DNA from: Polynucleobacter necessarius
GTDB lineage: Bacteria; Pseudomonadota; Gammaproteobacteria; Burkholderiales; Burkholderiaceae
DNA: 64,000 nucleotides
NCBI RefSeq assembly: GCF_900095175.1
Contig: NZ_LT606946.1
Location: forward strand, 374,712-438,711
Reading direction: 5' to 3'
Part shown: positions 32,722 to 41,615 of the stretch, in pieces
How positions within the stretch are numbered: the stretch's first letter is position 1
Layout of the letters: each line of letters starts with the position of its first letter
Notes under the pieces: generated by a model
Database searches by the model: none
Told to the model about the DNA's origin: nothing
Seen by the model: the letters and a program-made list of their open reading frames with translations, nothing else
Translations under genes and position numbers: made by a program

Positions 32722-33131
32722 ATGAATGAAACTATCCTCAAAAACCACCCAAATCTTGAGCGCGCCACTTTGGGGGGCGGCTGTTTCTGGCGCTTGGAAG
32801 CGGTTTACCAGCAAATCTTAGGCGTCAGTGCGGTTGTTTCAGGGTACGCAGGAGGGACAATGGCCAATCCCGACTATGAATCCGTTTGCTCGGGCCAAAC
32901 TGGCCACGCTGAAATTGTGGGGTGGTCAAAGAGCTGGAGGCTACGAAGATTTATTCCAGTCCAGTGGTAACCCAGATTAATTTAGTCCCGGTTATTTATC
33001 CAGCCGAGGATTATCACCAGGATTATTTCCGTCGGCATCCAGGCCAGGGTTACTGTATGGCAGTCGTTGCTCCTAAGCTAGCAAAATTTAGAGCAAAGTT
33101 TCAATCTCTGATTGCGCCAGAGTTTCGTTAG
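32722..33131 (+). pseudogene. msrA: Peptide methionine sulfoxide reductase A, internal deletion
   Basis: An MsrA remnant. The N-terminal part reads LERATLGGGCFWRLEAVYQQ (catalytic Cys in GCFW), VSGYAGGTMANPDYESVCSGQTGHAEIV, then the sequence jumps to LVKELEATKIYSSPVVTQI, AEDYHQDYF and GYCMAVVAPKL in another frame. The roughly 50 residues normally between GHAEIV and this region (the strand leading to the ...HDPTT...Q..D.G.QYRS block) are absent. The junction is near 32925, so this is an internal deletion of about 150 bases or more with frame change. It would have repaired oxidised methionine. Divergent from the aldehyde dehydrogenase. Inactive. Confidence 0.9.
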
Positions 33132-33137
33132 AGTTGA

Positions 33138-33773
33138 TTAAGGTGCTAGGCGAGAAATGCGCCAGTGGCCCCTATCCAATTGATAGTGAATGCGGTCATG
33201 TAGTCGTGAGGGTCGACCTTGCCAGAATTCAATTTCAGTGGGGTGTAGGCGATATCCACCCCAATGATCGGGTCTAGGCGGTTTATCTCCAAAGTCGGCT
33301 GCGAAGCGCTTTTCAGCTTCTTCAAGAAATTCTCGATTCGGAATTTCAGCGCTTTGAGGTGATGCCCATGCCCCAATTCGGGAGGCTGCTGGGCGGGAGT
33401 GAAAGTATTCATCGCTCTCAGCAGGGCTGACGCGCTCAACTATCCCTTTAATCCGAACTTGACGCTCTAGCTCATGCCAATGAAATAGCAAAGCAGCTTG
33501 CGGTCGAATGGCTAAGTCCTTACCTTTTTGACTCTCGTAATTGGTGAAGAAGGTAAAGCCAGCCTCATTCGCGCCTTTTAGTAAGACAATACGGGCTGAT
33601 GGATTGCCTGCTGCGTCTGCAGTTGCCAAAGTCATCGAGTTTGGTTCGGGACATTCCGCTTTAATGGCCTGATCAAACCAAAGCTGAAATAAGCTCAGCG
33701 GATTGGGCGGAACTTCAGTCTCTGAAAGTTGACCAAAGGTATAGTTTTTGCGGAGTTGAGCGATGGAGTCCAT
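33138..33773 (-). CDS. pdxH: Pyridoxamine 5'-phosphate oxidase
   Basis: A 211-residue FMN enzyme making pyridoxal 5'-phosphate. Motifs: [65 protein letters not shown] (substrate-binding), [20 protein letters not shown] and the C-terminal WRISRLAP. I start at ATG 33773 ([10 protein letters not shown]), which gives the usual length; a longer frame starts at 33809. Divergent from tcdA. Intact. Confidence 0.94.
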   Translation of the reverse strand: MDSIAQLRKNYTFGQLSETEVPPNPLSLFQLWFDQAIKAECPEPNSMTLATADAAGNPSARIVLLKGANEAGFTFFTNYESQKGKDLAIRPQAALLFHWHELERQVRIKGIVERVSPAESDEYFHSRPAASRIGAWASPQSAEIPNREFLEEAEKRFAADFGDKPPRPDHWGGYRLHPTEIEFWQGRPSRLHDRIHYQLDRGHWRISRLAP

Positions 33774-33795
33774 TTTTTCAGTATAAAGAGAAGCT

Positions 33796-34545
33796 ATGGC
33801 AGAAGACAAGTTAGAAGACAGTGTGGGAGATCGACGCTTTGGTGGTGTAGCTCGGCTATACGGCCCAGAGCTGCGTGAGCGTTTTCGTCATGCCACTGTT
33901 GTTGTAGCTGGATTGGGTGGAGTGGGTTCATGGGCTGCTGAAGCTCTGGCACGCACTGCTATTGGACATCTGGTCTTGATCGATTTTGATCACATTGCCG
34001 AAAGCAATACCAATCGTCAGCTACACGCTCTTGAGGGTGAGTATGGCAAAGCTAAGGTACAAGCGATGACCGATCGCATTCGCCAAATTAATCCTGAAAT
34101 CAGTCTCACTAGCCATGATGCATTTTTGGAGCCAGAAAATTTAGATACCTTGATTCCCGAAGGTGCGATTGTTTTAGATGCAACCGATTCAGTGCAAACT
34201 AAAATTGCTTTAGCGGTTTGGGCTAACAAACATCAGCGCGCTCTAGTCATGTGTGGTGCAGCTGGCGGAAAATCAGATCCTACTTCTGTGCGTTGTGATG
34301 ACCTGTCTAGAACCGAGCAAGATGCTTTATTGGCAAAGGTACGTCAGGGTCTCAGACAGGACCATGGATTTTCTAGAAATCTGAAAAGAAAAATTGGTAT
34401 TCGCACGATCTATTCTCACGAGCCTCGTGCAGGTGTTGCTAGTGGAGGCCTTGCATGTTCTGGTTATGGGTCAACAGTGATGGTGACGGCGGCATGTGGT
34501 TTAGCCGCGGCTGCTGAAGTCTTAAATCTCATTGCTGCTCAGTAG
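33796..34545 (+). CDS. tcdA: tRNA threonylcarbamoyladenosine dehydratase
   Basis: A 249-residue E1-like (ThiF/MoeB superfamily) ATPase that cyclises t6A to ct6A in ANN-decoding tRNAs. [10 protein letters not shown] start, nucleotide-binding [52 protein letters not shown] near 125, and the TcdA-typical C-terminus with [10 protein letters not shown] and [17 protein letters not shown]. Divergent from pdxH with about 22 bases between the starts. Intact. Confidence 0.92.
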   Translation: MAEDKLEDSVGDRRFGGVARLYGPELRERFRHATVVVAGLGGVGSWAAEALARTAIGHLVLIDFDHIAESNTNRQLHALEGEYGKAKVQAMTDRIRQINPEISLTSHDAFLEPENLDTLIPEGAIVLDATDSVQTKIALAVWANKHQRALVMCGAAGGKSDPTSVRCDDLSRTEQDALLAKVRQGLRQDHGFSRNLKRKIGIRTIYSHEPRAGVASGGLACSGYGSTVMVTAACGLAAAAEVLNLIAAQ

Positions 34546-34790
34546 GTTTTTTCAAATCCATCCATAAATCCTTAAGGGGAATCCCTGTAGGAAATTACGG
34601 ATTCTGATGTCATCCAAAATTTATTATTTCCTCAGCAAGCCTGCATCCTCTTTGCCTGGTGATTTTTTTCGCACCATATTTAATTGTTTAAGCACTTTAC
34701 GCACTTTTATCCTCTAGTGCAGAAGCTGAGTCCTCCCTAGACTTTGCCTCGTTGGTGATTTACCATCGACAAATCGAAAGGAGGTCTCTT

Positions 34791-36173
34791 TTGCAGACTG
34801 AACAAACTGGTTTACAGCGCCACCTCAAAGTCAGGCACATTCGTCTGATGGCTTTGGGTTCCACTATCGGCGTTGGATTATTTCTGGGCTCGGCAAGTGC
34901 AATTCAAATCGCAGGACCTTCCATCTTGCTAGGATATTTGCTTGCCGGCACCGTTGCCTTCATCGTGCTTCGCGCCTTGGGTGAGATGGCAGTACATGAA
35001 CCTGTTGCAGGTTCGTTTGCTGCATATGCCAATACCTATGTAGGGCCGCTGGCGGGTTATATGGTCGGGTGGGGTTACTGGACTTACTGGATCGTTGTTG
35101 GAATAGCTGAAGTCACTGCTGTTGGTATTTATATGGGCATTTGGTTTCCAGATGTACCTCAGTGGATCTGGGCTTTGTCCTCCATCTTGATGATGGGTTT
35201 AATCAATCTCATTGTCGTAAAAGTTTTTGGTGAGTTTGAGTTTTGGTTTGCTCTCATCAAAGTGGTTGCTATTGTGGCCATGATTGCCTTGGGAAGCTCA
35301 GTCATCTTCTTTGGTTTTACCAATGACTGGAATCCGATTGGCTTCAGCAACCTTTGGCAGCACGGTGGCTTCTTCCCTAATGGTGTTGGCGGCACGTTGC
35401 TTTCCCTGCAGATGGTCTTATTTGCATATGTCGGTATTGAGATGATTGGGTTATCTGCTGGTGAGGCTGAGAATCCACACAAAACCATACCGATGGCAAT
35501 TGATTCATTAGCATGGCGCATCTTGATTTTTTACATGGGTGCAATTCTTGTCATCTTGGCCATCTTCCCTTGGAATGAAGTTGAGCAACAAGGAAGTCCA
35601 TTCGTGGTGATGTTTGAGCGGATTGGATTACGCGAAGCTGCTGGCATCATTAATTTCGTAGTCATTACTGCTGCTTTGTCGTCCTGCAATGCTGGCATAT
35701 TTAGCGGTGGGCGACTCTTGTACGCGCTCTCAGTTAATGGCTATGCGCCTTCCCCATTTGCCAAGCTATCTAAGTACGGCGTTCCGCATCGAGCGGTGAT
35801 GGCAACGGTAGCGGTTTGTATGACTGGGGTGGTGTTGAACTACTTTGTTCCAGATAAAGCGTTTCAGTACGTTATGGCTGCAGTTACCTTTGTTGGATTG
35901 ATGGTGTGGATTGCAATCTTGCTCACCCAAATTCAATTTCGTCGATCACTTACTCAACCTAAGGTTGCCGAGCTGGCATATCGCACGCCTTGGTGGCCCT
36001 ATTCCTCGTGGTTTGCATTGGCATTTATTACTTTGGCAGTGGTGTTGATGGGCTTTCATGAGAATGCACGGGTTGCTTTGGTATTGGGTCCGTGTCTATT
36101 AGGTGTGTATCTCGCCATGTTCTACATCGTTGGCTTACATCGCAAAACAAAACTGAGTCGTGAATTCAAATAA
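34791..36173 (+). CDS. Amino acid permease (APC family), TTG start
   Basis: A 460-residue inner-membrane amino acid/proton symporter with twelve hydrophobic segments. AAT-type hallmarks: LKVRHIRLMALGSTIGVGLFLGSASAIQIAGPSILLGYL, ALGEMAVHEPVAGSFAAYANTYVGP, FAYVGIEMIGLSAGEAENPHKTIPMAI, and SSCNAGIFSGGRLLYALS. The start is TTG 34791: the Shine-Dalgarno AAAGGAGG ends seven bases upstream, and no ATG is near. It is followed after a short gap by the alanine dehydrogenase remnant, suggesting it imported alanine or related neutral amino acids (inference). Intact. The 245 bases upstream hold no gene I can support. Confidence 0.87.
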   Translation: MQTEQTGLQRHLKVRHIRLMALGSTIGVGLFLGSASAIQIAGPSILLGYLLAGTVAFIVLRALGEMAVHEPVAGSFAAYANTYVGPLAGYMVGWGYWTYWIVVGIAEVTAVGIYMGIWFPDVPQWIWALSSILMMGLINLIVVKVFGEFEFWFALIKVVAIVAMIALGSSVIFFGFTNDWNPIGFSNLWQHGGFFPNGVGGTLLSLQMVLFAYVGIEMIGLSAGEAENPHKTIPMAIDSLAWRILIFYMGAILVILAIFPWNEVEQQGSPFVVMFERIGLREAAGIINFVVITAALSSCNAGIFSGGRLLYALSVNGYAPSPFAKLSKYGVPHRAVMATVAVCMTGVVLNYFVPDKAFQYVMAAVTFVGLMVWIAILLTQIQFRRSLTQPKVAELAYRTPWWPYSSWFALAFITLAVVLMGFHENARVALVLGPCLLGVYLAMFYIVGLHRKTKLSREFK

Positions 36174-36183
36174 GGAGATTGAA

Positions 36184-37160
36184 ATGATTGTTGGCGTACC
36201 TCAAGAAGTAAAAAATAATGAATTTCGTGTTGGCTTAACTCCGGGTAATGTCAGGGGTTTATGTAAGCAGGGCCATTCTGTCCTGGTGCAGCGTGGAGCT
36301 GGTGAGCAAATTGGCTTGAGCGATGAGTCCTATCGCCTATCTGGTGCCACCTTGATCAACAGTGCTGCTGAGGTGCAAGCTGTATCGCTTATGAAACCGT
36401 TACTTCATGTAATGGTGCTCTGCCTCTTTTAGCGCCCATGAGTGAAGTTGCGGGCAGGATGTCTATCCAAGCGGCAGCCATCCATCTTGAGAAAACAAAT
36501 GGAGGCTTGGGTATCTTGATGGCGGGTGTGCCAGGAGTTGCACCAGCAAAAGTCGTGATATTGGGTGCGGGCGTAGTGGGGCGTAATGCTTTGCAAATGG
36601 CAGTAGGTATGGGTGCCGATGTTTGTATTTTCGATCGCAATATCGACTGCTTAAGGCAGATTGACATGCTCTACGGCAATCGCGTGAGAACCTTCTATGC
36701 TGACCCACTCTTGGTTGAGCTGGAAGTTTGTGAGGCGGATGTTGTGATCGGTGCCGTCTTGCTACCTGGTGCTGCTGCACCAAAGCTGGTGACAAGAGAA
36801 ATGGTTCGAAAAATGAAGGCGGGTGCAGTGGTGGTGGATGTCGCAATCGATCAAGGCGGCTGCTTTGAAACATCCAAGCCCACTACGCATGCTGATCCTA
36901 CCTTTATCGTAGATGGTGTTCTGCATTACTGCGTAGCAAATATGCCTGGAGCAGTTGCGAGAACCTCTACCTTTGCATTGACCAATGCGACTTATCCGTT
37001 TATTGAAGCTTTAGCTAATCGAGGTATGGTGAAGGCACTCTCTCATGATCATCATTTGCGAAATGGCTTGAGTGTGCATCGAGGCAGCCTTACTTCTGAG
37101 CCAGTTGCCAAAGCCCAGAAGGTCGATTTTGTATCCGCAGAAGAGTTGTTGGCTACATAG
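36184..37160 (+). pseudogene. ald: Alanine dehydrogenase, internal deletion
   Basis: An NAD-dependent alanine dehydrogenase remnant. The N-terminal part is normal: MIVGVPQEVKNNEFRVGLTPGNVRGL then LVQRGAGEQIGLSDESY and AAEVQA. The sequence then jumps to [33 protein letters not shown] in another frame and continues through the NAD site [22 protein letters not shown] and [24 protein letters not shown] to the C-terminus. About 45 residues normally lying between (including the EPQ.EY substrate region) are deleted near 36382. AAGGAG precedes the ATG. Together with the permease it once formed an alanine utilisation pair. Inactive. Confidence 0.93.
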
Positions 37161-37190
37161 CAGTTTCCTCGAAGTCGCAGGTGTGGAATG

Positions 37191-37214
37191 GTTTGGGGGC
37201 TTTGGCTCCCAAGC
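37191..37214 (+). promoter_or_regulatory. Hairpin in the leader of the GDT1-family gene
   Basis: TTGGGGGC-TTTG-GCTCCCAA forms a strong stem-loop about 20 bases before the ATG at 37235. It may tune translation of the exporter or belong to the end of the ald transcript. I could not match it to a yybP-ykoY manganese riboswitch. Confidence 0.4.
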
Positions 37215-37234
37215 TTTCCTCTATCATTCAATGC

Positions 37235-37810
37235 ATGGACTTATCTGCATTAACTCTTTCTACTGGCGTGGTCGCTCTGGCTGAGATGGGCGACAAAACC
37301 CAATTGCTTTCCTTGATGTTGGCTGCCCGTTACCCAAAACAGGCTCTCGCCATTATTGGTGGGATATTGATTGCGACAATTGCTAACCATGCTTGCGCAG
37401 CGTTGCTAGGGCATTGGCTCACTACCTTTATGAGTCCAGATATCCTTAAATGGATTTTAGGTTTGAGCTTTTTGGGAATTGGCTTTTGGCTCTTGGTGCC
37501 CGATCATATTGATGATGCGGCTGGATCTAAAGTGGCTGATAGGGCCCTGCAGGTATTCATGCTCACGGTTGGACTCTTTTTCTTGGCTGAAATGGGTGAT
37601 AAGACCCAAATTGCCACCATCGCTCTGGGCGCCAAATATTCCGATGTTGTCTCAGTCACCATTAGCACCACTTTGGGGATGATGTTGGCCAACGCTCCGG
37701 CTGTTTGGATTGGCCAGAAATTCACTAAACGCATGCCGATTAAATGGGTGCATGCAGTAGCAGCTGTGACCTTCATCGCCATTGGTGTCGCTACCCTCAT
37801 CTGGGGTTAG
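37235..37810 (+). CDS. TMEM165/GDT1 (UPF0016) family transporter, probable manganese exporter
   Basis: A 191-residue membrane protein made of two homologous halves of three segments each, each carrying the diagnostic E-x-GD-K-T-Q motif: VALAEMGDKTQLLSLMLAARY near residue 18 and FFLAEMGDKTQIATIALGAKY near 130. Bacterial members (MneA/MntX-like) export Mn2+; other divalent cations are possible. The start is ATG 37235 (MDLSALTLSTG); the longer frame upstream is not family-like. It sits between ald and pepN. Intact. Confidence 0.9.
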   Translation: MDLSALTLSTGVVALAEMGDKTQLLSLMLAARYPKQALAIIGGILIATIANHACAALLGHWLTTFMSPDILKWILGLSFLGIGFWLLVPDHIDDAAGSKVADRALQVFMLTVGLFFLAEMGDKTQIATIALGAKYSDVVSVTISTTLGMMLANAPAVWIGQKFTKRMPIKWVHAVAAVTFIAIGVATLIWG

Positions 37811-37844
37811 GGCGAAATTGGTCTACGGGGCTTAAAATTGCCCC

Positions 37845-40454
37845 ATGAAAACTGATTTGCCACAGAGCTTTCGCAGGCTCGAATACCACGCCCCTAATTA
37901 CACCTTTTCACAGGTTGAGTTAGATATTGCTCTAGATCCCGCTAGGACCATTGTGAAGAGTCGCCTAGAGGTCCTGCCAGGTGCTGGTCATGAGGCTGGC
38001 ACGCCTTTGGTATTGCAGGGCCATGAGCTGGAGTTTGTGAGTTTGCGTATTAATGGTGAAGCCCATCGTCAATTTGAATTGACACCAGAAACATTAACTA
38101 TTCATGCATTGCCCAATGAAGGCAAACAAACCTTCATTGTTGAAATCATTTGTGTCTGCGTGCCTGAGAAGAATACTTCGCTGATGGGTCTGTATGTCTC
38201 TAATGGGAATTTCTTTACCCAGTGCGAAGCAGAGGGCTTTAGAAAGATTACTTATTTTCTTGATAGACCAGACGTCATGGCGCACTATCGCGTTACACTG
38301 CGTGCGCGTGAAGCAGAGTGCCCAGTACTGCTGTCAAACGGCAATCTCATTAGCACAGAAAAATTACCGAATGGATGGCATAGCGCTGTTTGGGAGGATC
38401 CATTTCCAAAGCCATCTTACTTATTTGCCTTAGTTGCTGGCAAGTTGGATTGCATTGAGGAAACTATCACCACCAGTAGTGGTGCTCAGAAGCTACTGCA
38501 AATTTGGGTTGAGCCACATGACCTGAAAAAGACTCGTCATGCAATGGATTCTTTAATTGCTTCGATTCATTGGGATGAAAAACGTTACGGCCTAGAACTC
38601 GATCTTGAGCGCTTCATGATTGTGGCTGTAAGCGATTTCAATATGGGTGCAATGGAGAACAAGGGCCTCAATGTTTTCAATACCAAATTTGTCCTTGCCC
38701 AGCCAGAGACAGCAACAGATGCTGACTTCGCCAATATTGAAAGCGTAGTAGCTCATGAGTATTTCCATAACTGGACTGGTAATCGAGTTACCTGTCGAGA
38801 TTGGTTTCAACTTTCTCTTAAAGAAGGTTTGACCGTATTCCGTGATCAAGAGTTCTCTGCTGATCAAATGGGTAGTGAGTCCGGCAGGGCAGTGAAGCGT
38901 ATTGAGGACGTGCGTTTATTGCGTCAACTGCAATTCCCTGAAGATGCCGGTCCAATGGCGCACCCAATTCGTCCAGATGAGTATCAAGAGATTAATAACT
39001 TCTATACCGTGACTGTGTATGAGAAGGGTGCTGAAGTTGTGCGTATGTATCAAACCTTATTAGATGTTGAGGGTTTCCGAAAGGGTATGGATCTTTACTT
39101 TAAGCGTCATGATGGACAAGCGGTGACTTGTGATAATTTCTTGGCTGCTATGGCAGATGCCAACGGGCGAGACCTCTCTCAGTTTAAAAACTGGTACAGC
39201 CAAGCAGGCACCCCTAAAGTCAAAGTAGAAGAATCCTATGATGAGGATAAAAAGCAATATCAAATTACCTTGACGCAAAGCCCATCAGTCAATATTGAGC
39301 ACAAAGATAGCAAGCCATTTCATATTCCATTGAAGATGCGCTTACTCACGCCTGCAGATGATCAGGTGGAGACTTTGTTGGAGCTAACTCAGGATCAGCA
39401 GACTTGGACTTTTGATGGGGTGGTGGGTCGCCCAGTGCTATCAATCAATCGTAATTTCTCAGCACCGATTCATTTAGATTTTGATCAGAGTGAAGCTGAT
39501 TTACTAACGATGTTCTCAAGTGATGACGATGCCTTTAATCGTTGGGAGGCTGGTCAGAAGCTCGCCATGCAAATGATCCTAGGCAATCGTTTGCCTGATA
39601 AAGCCCTGATTGAGGCTTATCGCACACTCTTGACCGATCCAGAGTTGGATCCTGCGTTCAAAGAGTTGGCGCTGACTTTACCCGCCGAGACCTATTTGTA
39701 TGAGCAGTGTGCAAACGTTGATCCTCAGCAGATTTATGCTGCCCGTCGTGCTTTCCGCCATGCTATTGCCAGCGAGCTGAGAATTGAGTGGGCCGCTCTC
39801 TACCAGCAGATGCAGACTCCAGGACCATTTAACCCTGATGCAGTAAGTGCTGGTAAGCGCGCATTAAAGAATCTTGCGCTCAGCATGTTGCTCGAAGCTG
39901 ATCCATTAATCTGGTCACCCATGGCAGTCAATCAATGTGAGAATGCTGACAACATGACTGACCGATATGCAGCCCTGACTGGTTTAGTGATTCATGGAAG
40001 TAAATCCGCAGCAGCTTGCCTAGAAGATTTTTATAGCCGGTTTGCTGACGATGCTTTAGTAATCGATAAGTGGTTTGCATTGCAATCCAGTAGGCCACCA
40101 CTAGTTCATGCTGAATCCACCTTGGATGTGGTCAAGCGTTTGCGCGAGCATGATGCTTTCAAGATGAATAACCCTAACCCAGTGCGCAGCGTTATTCATG
40201 CATTTTGTATGAATAATCCCGCCAGCTTTCATCAAACCGATGGCAGTGGGTATGCATTTTGGGCGGAATCTGTTCTTGCCCTAGATCCAATCAACCCGCA
40301 GGTTGCCGCTCGTTTGGCAAGAGGCCTAGATCGTTGGCGCCACTTTGCCAAGCCTTACCAAGACCATATGCTGGCAGCCCTGCAGAAGGTCGACGCTTGC
40401 GAAACCCTCTCTCCAGATGTGAAAGAGGTGGTTTCTAAGGCTTTAGGCAATTAA
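37845..40454 (+). CDS. pepN: Aminopeptidase N
   Basis: An 869-residue M1 zinc aminopeptidase that trims neutral and basic N-terminal residues from cytoplasmic peptides. The exopeptidase motif GAMENKGLNVFN is near residue 268; the zinc site HEYFHNWTGNR starts at His304, with the second Glu in LKEGLTVFRDQEF. The C-terminal helical domain is complete, ending KEVVSKALGN. The length is that of E. coli PepN-type enzymes. ATG 37845. fbp follows after 64 bases. Intact. Confidence 0.95.
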   Translation: MKTDLPQSFRRLEYHAPNYTFSQVELDIALDPARTIVKSRLEVLPGAGHEAGTPLVLQGHELEFVSLRINGEAHRQFELTPETLTIHALPNEGKQTFIVEIICVCVPEKNTSLMGLYVSNGNFFTQCEAEGFRKITYFLDRPDVMAHYRVTLRAREAECPVLLSNGNLISTEKLPNGWHSAVWEDPFPKPSYLFALVAGKLDCIEETITTSSGAQKLLQIWVEPHDLKKTRHAMDSLIASIHWDEKRYGLELDLERFMIVAVSDFNMGAMENKGLNVFNTKFVLAQPETATDADFANIESVVAHEYFHNWTGNRVTCRDWFQLSLKEGLTVFRDQEFSADQMGSESGRAVKRIEDVRLLRQLQFPEDAGPMAHPIRPDEYQEINNFYTVTVYEKGAEVVRMYQTLLDVEGFRKGMDLYFKRHDGQAVTCDNFLAAMADANGRDLSQFKNWYSQAGTPKVKVEESYDEDKKQYQITLTQSPSVNIEHKDSKPFHIPLKMRLLTPADDQVETLLELTQDQQTWTFDGVVGRPVLSINRNFSAPIHLDFDQSEADLLTMFSSDDDAFNRWEAGQKLAMQMILGNRLPDKALIEAYRTLLTDPELDPAFKELALTLPAETYLYEQCANVDPQQIYAARRAFRHAIASELRIEWAALYQQMQTPGPFNPDAVSAGKRALKNLALSMLLEADPLIWSPMAVNQCENADNMTDRYAALTGLVIHGSKSAAACLEDFYSRFADDALVIDKWFALQSSRPPLVHAESTLDVVKRLREHDAFKMNNPNPVRSVIHAFCMNNPASFHQTDGSGYAFWAESVLALDPINPQVAARLARGLDRWRHFAKPYQDHMLAALQKVDACETLSPDVKEVVSKALGN

Positions 40455-40518
40455 GTAAGTTGGAACAAGGCAAAATAGAGCCCATACAGAAATAAACCCC
40501 ATTACGGAGAAACTCCTC

Positions 40519-41529
40519 TTGAGCGCTTCAAGTACTTTTAATACCAATTTCAAGCAATATCTATCGTCCGCCAAGGTAAAGGATGCAGAAATACCTGCAG
40601 GTCTTCAAGAGCTATTATTGGCCGTTGCCGATACTTGCTCAACCTTGAGTCATGAAGTTGCTCAAGGCGCTTTGATTGGTTTGTTGGGGTCTGCGGGTAC
40701 TGGCAATGTCCAGGGTGAAGTTCAGCAAAAGCTCGATGTCATTGCTAACGACTTATTGATTGATGGTGTGCAAGCATGCAAATCTCTCGCTGGTCTGGCT
40801 TCTGAGGAAATGGAGTTGCCGCTTCCAGTTCAAGGTACTGGCGACTACTTATTGTTGTTTGATCCGCTAGATGGCTCTTCTAATATTGATGTCAATGTCT
40901 CTATCGGAACTATTTTCTCTGTGCTGAAAAAGCAAGATCCTGCGGCGCCATTGCAGACAGAGGATTTTTTATTGTCAGGTCGTCACCAAGTTGCTGCGGG
41001 TTACGTTGTCTACGGACCGCAAACCACGATGGCATTAACTTTGGGTGATGGCGTAGTGATGTTTACCTTGAATAAGGTGACCGGAGAATTTGTCTTAATT
41101 AAACATGCGGTGGAGATTGCGCATTCCACCAAAGAGTTTGCGATCAATATGTCTAATATGCGTCACTGGGCTGAGCCTGTGCGTCGCTACGTTGATGAGT
41201 GCTTGGCTGGTGTCAGTGGTGAGCGTGACAAAGACTTCAATATGCGCTGGATCGCATCTATGGTTGCGGATGTGCATCGTGTCTTATCGCGTGGGGGCAT
41301 CTTTATGTATCCATGGGATCAACGTGAACCCCACAAGCCAGGCAAGCTACGCCTGATGTATGAAGCAAATCCGATGAGCTTCTTAGTAGAGCAGGCTGGA
41401 GGTGCATCGACCAATGGTGAGCAACTCATTATGGATATGGTCCCCACTGAACTGCATGAGCGCGTTTCTGTCATGCTGGGTTCCAAGGAGGAGATTGAGC
41501 GACTCCAACACTATCACTCTCAGGCATAA
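40519..41529 (+). CDS. fbp: Fructose-1,6-bisphosphatase class I
   Basis: A 336-residue gluconeogenic phosphatase. Metal and substrate motifs: [28 protein letters not shown] near residue 110, [13 protein letters not shown] near 155, and [23 protein letters not shown] then [21 protein letters not shown]. The start is TTG 40519 (encoding [10 protein letters not shown]), preceded by ACGGAG; there is no competing ATG close by. A terminator lies about 30 bases after the stop. Intact. Confidence 0.94.
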   Translation: MSASSTFNTNFKQYLSSAKVKDAEIPAGLQELLLAVADTCSTLSHEVAQGALIGLLGSAGTGNVQGEVQQKLDVIANDLLIDGVQACKSLAGLASEEMELPLPVQGTGDYLLLFDPLDGSSNIDVNVSIGTIFSVLKKQDPAAPLQTEDFLLSGRHQVAAGYVVYGPQTTMALTLGDGVVMFTLNKVTGEFVLIKHAVEIAHSTKEFAINMSNMRHWAEPVRRYVDECLAGVSGERDKDFNMRWIASMVADVHRVLSRGGIFMYPWDQREPHKPGKLRLMYEANPMSFLVEQAGGASTNGEQLIMDMVPTELHERVSVMLGSKEEIERLQHYHSQA

Positions 41530-41560
41530 CCAACTGCCCAAACTCTTAAGTTGATCAATT

Positions 41561-41589
41561 AAAAAGCCCAATCAGTGATTGGGCTTTTT
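41561..41589. terminator. Bidirectional terminator between fbp and cphA
   Basis: AAAAAGCCCAATCA-G-TGATTGGGCTTTTT: a long, nearly perfect inverted repeat flanked by A and T runs, serving two convergent genes. Confidence 0.93.
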
Positions 41590-41615
41590 GTTGGGGGCTC
41601 AAAAGTAAGTCTTGA

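Noticed and set aside
37191..37234. yybP-ykoY manganese riboswitch before the GDT1 gene
   Set aside because: Only one simple hairpin is present; the conserved paired helices and internal-loop sequences of that class were not found in the short leader.
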